The notes below the pieces were generated by a model that worked only from the letters and a program-made list of their open reading frames with translations, did no database searches and was not told the DNA's origin. This document shows positions 1 through 4,839 of a stretch of 7,637 nt of DNA, in pieces. Positions within the stretch are counted from its first letter, which is position 1. Every line of letters starts with the position of its first letter. The translations under genes and the position numbers were made by a program. Origin of the DNA: Alphaproteobacteria bacterium (GTDB lineage: Bacteria > Pseudomonadota > Alphaproteobacteria > ATCC43930 > CGMCC-115725); the NCBI GenBank assembly GCA_028866355.1, contig JAGWIH010000104.1, positions 1 through 7,637 of the forward strand, given 5' to 3'.

Positions 1-891
1 CTGCGAATAGCGCGCCGCCTCGCGGCCATTTGCGTAAGCGAGAATGGGGGACGACGTGCGGAATTCGAGGATCAAGCGGCGCCAGGCGCCTTCGATCTTC
101 TCGTCCTTGACCGCGCAGGCGCCGCGCACGATCGGCGCGACGTCGGCGACGCTGGCGATGCGCTGCGGCAGGGTGATCGCCGGAAACACGCGCCGCGTGC
201 CCTTTTTCTGGATGCGCGCTTCGGCGGCGGTGACCGCGGCGATCATGCGTTCATAGGCCTCGCGCGCGTCGGCGCCGAAGGTGAAGATGCCGTGCTTCAG
301 CAGGATCAGCCCTTCGACGCGCGGATCGTGCTCGAAGATGCGCGCCGCCTTCTTGGCGAGATCGAACCCCGGCATCACATAGGGCACGACGCCGAAACGG
401 CCGTCATAGACCTCGCGGCAGATGCGGTCGCCGTCCGGCTGATCGACCAGGCTCAGCACTGCATTGGCGTGCGTATGGTCGATGAACTTGGCCGGCAGAA
501 ACGCATGCAGCAGCGTCTCGACCGAGGGATTGGGCGCGCCGGGATCGAGCAGGTTGGCGCGCTGGACGCGCACCATGTCTTCGTCCGCCAGATGATCGAG
601 GGTGCGCAGCTTCAACAACGGCGCGAGACGCACCGCCGGCAGGCCCGCCGGCTCGATGTTCGCCATGTCCCAGCCGCTGCCCTTGACGCACAGCGCATCG
701 ACCTCTTCGCCGAGCAGATCGAGCACGCGCAGCTTCACCGAAGTGTTGCCGCCGCCATGCAGCACCAGCTTCGGATCTTGGCCCAGAAGCTGCGAGGTAT
801 AGACGCGCAGGGCCAAATCAGACGCAACGCCCTGTTGGGCATAACGCGTGACCATCGCCTGAGCTTGCTCGTCGTTCCAGCGGCTTTGCAT
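1..891 (-). CDS. Bifunctional class II aldolase/short-chain dehydrogenase (rhamnulose-1-phosphate aldolase type), N-terminal part
   Basis: Reading the minus strand from the ATG at 891 gives 297 open codons to the window edge. The protein begins MQSRWNDEQAQAMV and resembles the N-terminus of the bifunctional aldolase/SDR proteins related to rhamnulose-1-phosphate aldolase/dehydrogenase. Class II aldolase hallmarks are in order: GGNTS at residues 47-51 and KGSGWDM at 70-76 (phosphate-binding loops), Glu125 in PSVETLLH (candidate catalytic acid), HTH with His139 and His141, and His200 in LLKHG (metal ligands). The family cleaves a ketose-1-phosphate to dihydroxyacetone phosphate plus an aldehyde in the cytoplasm, and the fused dehydrogenase acts on the aldehyde. 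The segment from about residue 270 (RRLILEFRTS) is the usual linker toward the SDR domain, which should lie off the left edge; full family length is near 700 residues. A weak GGAAG lies 7 nt before the chosen ATG. An in-frame ATG eight codons upstream (position 915) is the alternative start. The real sugar substrate is not determinable here. Confidence 0.87.
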   Translation of the reverse strand, partial: MQSRWNDEQAQAMVTRYAQQGVASDLALRVYTSQLLGQDPKLVLHGGGNTSVKLRVLDLLGEEVDALCVKGSGWDMANIEPAGLPAVRLAPLLKLRTLDHLADEDMVRVQRANLLDPGAPNPSVETLLHAFLPAKFIDHTHANAVLSLVDQPDGDRICREVYDGRFGVVPYVMPGFDLAKKAARIFEHDPRVEGLILLKHGIFTFGADAREAYERMIAAVTAAEARIQKKGTRRVFPAITLPQRIASVADVAPIVRGACAVKDEKIEGAWRRLILEFRTSSPILAYANGREAARYSQ

Positions 892-919
892 CGCAAGGCT
901 TCCGGCGGCCAGCATAGAA

Positions 920-929
920 CATGCGCATG
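920..929. repeat. Perfect 10-bp palindrome CATGCGCATG
   Basis: The sequence equals its own reverse complement and sits about 28 bp upstream of the minus-strand aldolase start (891). Its position in a divergent intergenic region makes an operator conceivable. A 10-bp palindrome can easily occur by chance, and no second copy is seen in the intergenic region. Confidence 0.3.
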
Positions 930-958
930 AGCGCCGCGAGGGGTGGCATTTATTTCCG

Positions 959-969
959 CGCTGCCAGCG
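959..969. repeat. 11-bp inverted repeat CGCTG-C-CAGCG
   Basis: Five-base arms flank a single central base. The element lies immediately upstream of the candidate -10 box at 972-977, where a repressor would block transcription of the plus-strand gene. Functional assignment is speculative; the arms are short and GC-rich. Confidence 0.25.
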
Positions 970-971
970 TC

Positions 972-977
972 TAAAAT
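972..977 (+). promoter_or_regulatory. Candidate -10 box for the DapA-like gene
   Basis: TAAAAT matches the sigma-70 consensus TATAAT at five of six positions and is conspicuous in GC-rich DNA. Seventeen bases upstream the hexamer TTTATT (949-954) is only a poor -35. If used, transcription would begin near 983-985, leaving a short leader that contains the AGGAG at 993-997. That would exclude the upstream in-frame starts at 943 and 976. Confidence 0.35.
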
Positions 978-991
978 GCCGCAGAACCTGC

Positions 992-997
992 GAGGAG
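992..997 (+). promoter_or_regulatory. Shine-Dalgarno-like GAGGAG before the DapA-like gene
   Basis: A strong purine-rich GAGGAG lies only 2 nt before the ATG at 1000. The spacing is shorter than usual, but this is the only strong ribosome-binding motif near any of the three in-frame starts (943, 976, 1000). Protein similarity also favours 1000, because the family's conserved GVYAA segment normally lies within the first ten or so residues. Confidence 0.45.
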
Positions 998-999
998 CC

Positions 1000-1923
1000 A
1001 TGGCGGAACCCCCGCGCGGCGTTTATGCGGCGATGTTGACGCCGTTCAACGCCAACCTCGATCCCGATCTCGGCGCCTTCGTCAACCACGGACGCTGGCT
1101 TTTGGCCAACGGCTGCGACGGGCTGGCGCCGCTCGGCACCACCGGCGAAGGCAATTCGCTGTCGCTGAAACAGCGCATGCGCATGATCGAGGCGGCGATC
1201 ACCAAGCTGCCGATCGATCGCTGCATCTTCGGCGCGGGCTCGTGCGCGCTCGCCGACGCGGTTCAGCTGGCGCGCGAGGCGACCCGCGCCGGCGCCGCCG
1301 GCGTGCTGATGCTGCCGCCGTTCTACTACAAGAACCCGAGCGAGGACGGGCTTTATGATTTCTTCGCCGCCGCCATCGAACGCGTCGGCATCCCGCGCCT
1401 GCGGTTGTACCTCTATCATTTCCCGCAGCTTTCGGCGGTGCCGATCACGGCGGCGCTGATCCGCCGCTTGCGGCAGACCTTCGGCGACACCATCGCCGGC
1501 CTCAAGGACAGCGGCGGCGACTGGAATTATTCGGCCGCGCTGCTCAAGGAATTTCCCGGCTTCGCCGTGTTTTCCGGCAGCGAGCAATATCTGCTGAACA
1601 ATCTCCGCGCCGGCGGCGTCGGCACCATCGCGGCGTCGGTCAACGTCACCGCGCCCTTGGCCGCGCCGGTTTACCGGCATTGGCAAACGCCGGACGCCGA
1701 CCGGCTGCAAGCGGCGCTGACCGCCGTGCGCGTGTTGTTCCAGGACTATCCGCTGATCAGCGGGTTGAAAGAGATTATGGCGCTGATCACCGGCAACCCC
1801 GCCTGGCGCGCCATGCTGCCGCCCAACAAGCCGCTCGGGCCGGCCGAATCCGCTGCGCTCAAGGCGAAGCTCGCCGAGCTGCCCGCGATGCAGCCGGTGA
1901 TCGCGGCCGCGCGCGCGGCCTAA
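1000..1923 (+). CDS. Dihydrodipicolinate synthase-family (DapA-superfamily) aldolase/lyase
   Basis: The 307-residue protein matches the usual length of the single-domain TIM-barrel DapA/N-acetylneuraminate lyase superfamily. Visible landmarks are GVYAAMLTPF at 7-16, GTTGEGNSLSL at 46-56 with the Thr47-Thr48 pair, PPFYY at 106-110, YHFP at 139-142 containing the active-site Tyr139, GLKDSGGD at 167-174 with Schiff-base Lys169, and GSEQYLLNNLRAGGVG at 193-208. Members cleave or form a C-C bond using pyruvate as nucleophile in the cytoplasm. The residue matching the arginine that follows YNxPS in true dihydrodipicolinate synthases is Leu144 here (YHFPQL). A keto-acid aldolase or hydratase role in sugar or amino-acid catabolism is therefore more likely than lysine biosynthesis; substrate unknown. 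Longer in-frame starts exist at 976 (ATG) and 943 (GTG). The gene is divergent from the aldolase/SDR gene and converges with the HtrA-like gene. Confidence 0.88.
   Translation: MAEPPRGVYAAMLTPFNANLDPDLGAFVNHGRWLLANGCDGLAPLGTTGEGNSLSLKQRMRMIEAAITKLPIDRCIFGAGSCALADAVQLAREATRAGAAGVLMLPPFYYKNPSEDGLYDFFAAAIERVGIPRLRLYLYHFPQLSAVPITAALIRRLRQTFGDTIAGLKDSGGDWNYSAALLKEFPGFAVFSGSEQYLLNNLRAGGVGTIAASVNVTAPLAAPVYRHWQTPDADRLQAALTAVRVLFQDYPLISGLKEIMALITGNPAWRAMLPPNKPLGPAESAALKAKLAELPAMQPVIAAARAA
1905..1920. repeat. 16-bp perfect GC palindrome at the end of the DapA-like gene
   Basis: GGCCGCGCGCGCGGCC is its own reverse complement and abuts the TAA stop (1921-1923). As RNA it could form a six-pair stem with a GCGC loop. 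There is no T-tract after it on either strand, so it is not a canonical intrinsic terminator. It encodes part of the Ala/Arg-rich C-terminus (AAARAA) and may simply reflect GC-rich codon use. Confidence 0.4.
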
Positions 1924-1932
1924 TCCGACGGG

Positions 1933-2907
1933 TTATTGCAGCGACGCTTTCTTTAAGAGCGCCGCACGATCGGTCGAGCGCGGGGTCACGGCCAGCGTAC
2001 GGCCGTCGCGCTGCAAGGTCAGCGGCACATCGACGCCGGCGCGGCCGAGCGACCACAGCCGGCGATAGAGCGCCGCCAGCGTGCCGACCTGTTGGCCGGC
2101 AATCGACACCAGGATGTCGCCGACGCGCAGATCGGCGCGCCGCGCCGGCCCGTCGCTGCTGACGCCGGCGACGACGACGCGGTCCTCGATCTCGGTGGCA
2201 TAGAAGCCGAGCCATGGCCGCGGCGGCTTGTTGGGCCGGCCGAGCGTCAGCAGGTCGTTGTAGATCGGCTTCAGCAGGTCGATCGGCACGTTCATGTTGA
2301 GGTGCTCGGACCGGCCGCGCTCGCGCGCCTGCTGGAGATGCAGCGAGCCGATGCCGATGAGCCGGCCGGCGGCGTCGATCACCGCGGTGCCGCCCCAATT
2401 GGGATGCGCCGGCGCGGTGAACAGCGCCTCGTCGAGCAGATATTCCCAATAGCCGGCGAATTCCTGCTTGGCCGAGATGCGCGCCGCCAGCGAACGGGTG
2501 CGGCCGCCGACGCTGCCGACCACCACGTCGTCGTCGACTTGCGCCGACGACGATTGGCCGAGCGATATCGCCGGCAGGCTCAGCCGGCCGAGCGCCTGCA
2601 CCAGGCCGAAGCCGGTCTCCTGGTCATAGGCGACGACATGACCCTGCAAGGCGCGGCCGTCGCCGGTGTTGAGCCACAGGCTTTCGGCTTCGGTGACAAG
2701 ATAGCCGATGGTGAGGACGATGCCGTCCTCGCGGATGACGACGCCGTTGCCGGCGCGATCGGTGCCGAGGGTTTGCGCCGTGAACGCGTCTTCCGGCACG
2801 GTGGCGCGCACGCCGACCACCGACGTCAAGACGCGCTCCAGATCGTAGCCGTAATCCTTCGGGTTCGGCTGCGCCTGGGGCGGCAATTCCCATTCGGTTT
2901 CCGCCAT
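1933..2907 (-). CDS. HtrA-like trypsin-fold protein with PDZ domain, catalytic triad lost (probable pseudoprotease)
   Basis: The 324-residue protein has the HtrA/S1C layout: a trypsin-like domain at about 25-215 and a PDZ domain at about 229-312 (PWLGFYATEI, then GPARRADLRVGDILVSIAGQQV). All three catalytic positions appear replaced. VLTIGYLV at 64-71 has Tyr69 where HtrA proteases have the His of TNNHV. YDQETGFGLV at 94-103 has Gly99 where Asp of DxxxDLA belongs. HPNWGGTAV at 168-176 has Trp171 in place of the Ser of GNSGG. The surrounding fold motifs, including GRLIGIGSL at 181-189, are intact, so this is not random decay. The N-terminus (MAETEWELPPQAQP) is not a signal peptide and no membrane segment is visible, implying a cytoplasmic protein, unlike most periplasmic HtrA enzymes. 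GAGG 4 nt before the ATG supports the start. It is last in the efflux-arfB run, 28 bp after arfB. The role is unknown; scaffold, sensor or peptide binder are possibilities. Confidence 0.87.
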   Translation of the reverse strand: MAETEWELPPQAQPNPKDYGYDLERVLTSVVGVRATVPEDAFTAQTLGTDRAGNGVVIREDGIVLTIGYLVTEAESLWLNTGDGRALQGHVVAYDQETGFGLVQALGRLSLPAISLGQSSSAQVDDDVVVGSVGGRTRSLAARISAKQEFAGYWEYLLDEALFTAPAHPNWGGTAVIDAAGRLIGIGSLHLQQARERGRSEHLNMNVPIDLLKPIYNDLLTLGRPNKPPRPWLGFYATEIEDRVVVAGVSSDGPARRADLRVGDILVSIAGQQVGTLAALYRRLWSLGRAGVDVPLTLQRDGRTLAVTPRSTDRAALLKKASLQ

Positions 2908-2911
2908 GCTG

Positions 2912-2915
2912 CCTC
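2912..2915 (-). promoter_or_regulatory. Ribosome-binding site of the HtrA-like gene
   Basis: On the minus strand GAGG lies 4 nt before the ATG (2907-2905), with a second GGAG ten bases upstream, inside the 28-bp gap after the arfB stop. It fixes the start of the HtrA-like protein and shows the gene has its own initiation signal rather than an overlap-coupled start. Confidence 0.55.
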
Positions 2916-2935
2916 GTCTCCGGCGACCCGACGCT

Positions 2936-3370
2936 TTACTCGTCGGCCGCCGCGATGTGCCGCAGCCGCTTCAAGCGGCCGCGCACGCGCTTTTCCTCGA
3001 CCCGCCGGCGTACCGACGCCAGCGTCGGGCCGATCGGCAGGCGCGGCTTCGCCTTGAACGCCGCACGGCTCAGCAGCTCGGTGAGCCGCGCGCGCGCGTC
3101 GGAGCGGTTGCGCTCCTGCGAACGGAAGCGTTGCGCGGTGATCACCAGCACGCCGTCGCGGCGCAGGCGCTTGCCGGCGATGGTCTTGAGGCGCCGACGC
3201 ATGTGATCGTCGACGCCGTCGGCGCGGTTGAGATCGTAATGCAGCTTGACCGCCGTCGATTGCTTCTGCACCGCCTGGCCGCCGGGGCCGGACGCGAGAA
3301 TGAAATCCTCGTCGACCGCCTTTTCGTCGATGGCGATCCGAACCTGGCGGGTGCGCTGCGACGCCCTCAT
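2936..3370 (-). CDS. arfB: ArfB-like alternative ribosome-rescue factor (peptidyl-tRNA hydrolase)
   Basis: The 144-residue protein carries the class I release-factor-like catalytic loop ASGPGGQAVQKQSTAVKL at residues 26-43, with the GGQ at 30-32. The segment QRFRSQERNRSDARARL at 80-96 is also typical. The basic C-terminal tail (about 106-138, KAKPRLPIGPTLASVRRR onward, then KR-rich) is the part that in ArfB/YaeJ enters the empty mRNA channel of stalled ribosomes. Length matches ArfB (about 140) and excludes full-length RF1 or RF2. It hydrolyses peptidyl-tRNA on ribosomes lacking a stop codon in the A site. The usual Asn of GGQxVNK is Gln35 here (GGQAVQK), a modest deviation. The ATG overlaps the TGA of the upstream outer-membrane factor gene (ATGA), and AGGGA lies 5 nt before the start. 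Co-transcription with an efflux pump is the odd point. Confidence 0.92.
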   Translation of the reverse strand: MRASQRTRQVRIAIDEKAVDEDFILASGPGGQAVQKQSTAVKLHYDLNRADGVDDHMRRRLKTIAGKRLRRDGVLVITAQRFRSQERNRSDARARLTELLSRAAFKAKPRLPIGPTLASVRRRVEEKRVRGRLKRLRHIAAADE

Positions 3371-4839
3371 GGCGATCCCTTGGTTTCGGAAGCGGCCGGG
3401 AATCCCGGCGGCGGCACGGGCAGCGAATTGTCGGGTAGTTCGGCGCCGCTCCAGCCGCCACCCAAATTCTCGACCAACAGCACACTGGCGTTCAAGCGGC
3501 TTTGCAGGACTGTGAGCGCGGTCTGGCGGTCGCCGAGCGCGGTGGCTTCGGCAGTCACGACGCTGGTGTAGTCGACGGTGCCGGCACGGTACTGATTCAA
3601 GATCAGGCGTTCCGCCTCGCTGGCGGCGGCCACGGCGCCATCCTGAACCTGCGCCTGGTCCTGCAGGACCTTGAGCGCCGCAAGATTGTCCTCGACGCCC
3701 TGGAACGCGGTGAGCACGGCCTGGCGATAATTTGCCACGGATTCGTCATAGGCGGCGTGCGCCGCTTCGACCTGCGCCGTGGTCAGGCCGCCGTTGAAGA
3801 CGTTGGCGGCGATTTGCGGACCGAACGACCAGGTGAGACTCGAAGCGTGCAGCAAGGTGTCGAGCATGCTGCTGGTGAAGCCGTAACTGCCGGTGAGCGT
3901 CAGCGACGGAAAGTAGCCGGCGACCGCGACGCCGATTTGGGCGTTGGCGGCGGCCATCTGCCGCTCGGCCTGTGCCACCGTGGGATTGCGCTCGAGCAGC
4001 GTCGACGGCACGCCGGCCGGAACCACCGGCACCTGCAAGGCGAGCGGCGCCGGCGTGGGCGCAAGCGCGAACGACGCCGGCGGCTGACCGATCAGCACCG
4101 CGATCGCGTGTTCGAGCTGCGCCCGCGCCACACCCAGCGCCACCATCTGCGAGCGCGCGTTTTCAAGCGTCGCTTGGGCCTGGGCCATATCCGATTTGCC
4201 GACGTTGCCGGCGTCGTATTTGTTGCGGGTGATGCGCAGCTGCGCGGTATAGGCCGCGACCGTGTCTTCGAGCAGCTTGCGCTGGGCGTCGTTGACGCGC
4301 AGCTGGAAGTAATCCTGCGCCAGCGTCGCTTGCGCCGACAGCCGGGCGGCGGCGAGCTGGGCCGCGTCGGCTTGGGCGGTGGCGGTGGCGCTTTCAACCG
4401 AACGGCGGACCTGGCCCCAGATGTCGATCACCCAACTGGCATCGACCGGCAGGGTGAATTGGTTGCGGATGTGGCCGCCGCCGAACGATCCGGACGCCGG
4501 CTTCGACCGGGTCATCGCCGGATCGATGCCGATCGACGGGAAATAGCCGGCACGTTGCTCGGCGACGACGGCGACCGCCTGACGGTAAGCGGCCTCGACC
4601 GCCTTCAAGTTCTGGTTCGAGACGTTGACCTGGCTTTCGAGGCGATCGAGCGTCGGATCGTCGTAAATCGACCACCAGGGCTGGCCCGACGCGGCCGTTT
4701 TCGGCGTCGCCGGCTTCCAATCCGGGACCTCTTTGTAGGCGGGGGTCGTCGGCGCGGACGGCCGTTGATAATCGGGCCCGACCGAGCAAGCGGCGAGCGC
4801 CAAGGCGAAGCCGAATATGGCGGTGCGGCGCATGCTCAT
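3367..4839 (-). CDS. RND efflux outer-membrane lipoprotein (NodT/TolC family)
   Basis: The 490-residue protein is the outer-membrane channel of a tripartite efflux pump. The N-terminus MSMRRTAIFGFALALAAC is a lipoprotein signal with lipobox LAAC and lipidation Cys18, followed by SVGPDYQRP, typical of NodT-family OMFs. WWSIYDDPTLDRL at 55-67 and two OEP repeats (about 60-260 and 280-460) follow. The repeats share the internal motif AGYFPSIG (98-104) and AGYFPSLT (308-314), reflecting the known duplication in TolC-type proteins. VFNGGLTTAQVEAA (347-360) and QYRAGTVDYTSVV (416-428) are further family segments. The Pro-rich C-terminal tail probably faces the periplasm. The ATG at 4839 overlaps the RND stop (ATGA). 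An ATG two codons on (4833) has better spacing (8 nt) from GGGA and would give a 2-nt gap instead, so the exact start is uncertain. The frame stays open far upstream, across the RND gene, but this is an artefact of GC-rich sequence. Confidence 0.93.
   Translation of the reverse strand: MSMRRTAIFGFALALAACSVGPDYQRPSAPTTPAYKEVPDWKPATPKTAASGQPWWSIYDDPTLDRLESQVNVSNQNLKAVEAAYRQAVAVVAEQRAGYFPSIGIDPAMTRSKPASGSFGGGHIRNQFTLPVDASWVIDIWGQVRRSVESATATAQADAAQLAAARLSAQATLAQDYFQLRVNDAQRKLLEDTVAAYTAQLRITRNKYDAGNVGKSDMAQAQATLENARSQMVALGVARAQLEHAIAVLIGQPPASFALAPTPAPLALQVPVVPAGVPSTLLERNPTVAQAERQMAAANAQIGVAVAGYFPSLTLTGSYGFTSSMLDTLLHASSLTWSFGPQIAANVFNGGLTTAQVEAAHAAYDESVANYRQAVLTAFQGVEDNLAALKVLQDQAQVQDGAVAAASEAERLILNQYRAGTVDYTSVVTAEATALGDRQTALTVLQSRLNASVLLVENLGGGWSGAELPDNSLPVPPPGFPAASETKGSP
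3376..3380 (-). promoter_or_regulatory. Ribosome-binding site of arfB within the upstream coding end
   Basis: AGGGA on the minus strand is 5 nt from the arfB ATG (3370-3368) and lies inside the last codons of the outer-membrane factor gene. With the ATGA stop/start overlap it suggests translational coupling and supports the chosen arfB start. Confidence 0.55.

Larger units (their letters stand above)
892..999. promoter_or_regulatory. Divergent intergenic/promoter region
   Basis: This 108-bp stretch separates the 5' ends of the minus-strand aldolase/SDR gene and the plus-strand DapA-like gene, so promoters for both must lie in it or just inside the coding ends. It contains an AT-rich patch (about 948-955), a -10-like hexamer at 972-977, and two short palindromes at 920-929 and 959-969. 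No convincing minus-strand promoter is visible; the best -10 candidate (TATGCT) is poor. The divergent arrangement suggests shared regulation, which is inference. Confidence 0.55.

Noticed and set aside
292..930. Plus-strand frame of 212 codons over the aldolase gene
   Set aside because: The minus strand gives a continuous class II aldolase with all metal ligands and family motifs, so the plus-strand frame is a shadow.
943..999. Extended N-terminus of the DapA-like protein from GTG 943 or ATG 976
   Set aside because: The extra residues precede the conserved GVYAA segment that normally lies near the N-terminus, and they would overlap the candidate promoter. GAGGAG supports 1000, though its 2-nt spacing keeps some doubt.
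1933..2907. Frameshifted or decaying serine protease
   Set aside because: The reading frame is intact over 324 residues with a complete PDZ domain and preserved fold motifs. The triad changes are point substitutions in context, not signs of general decay.
2092..3057. Plus-strand frame of 321 codons over the HtrA-like and arfB genes
   Set aside because: It spans two minus-strand genes with clear motifs and has biased Arg/Ala/Gly/Asp composition without domain signals.
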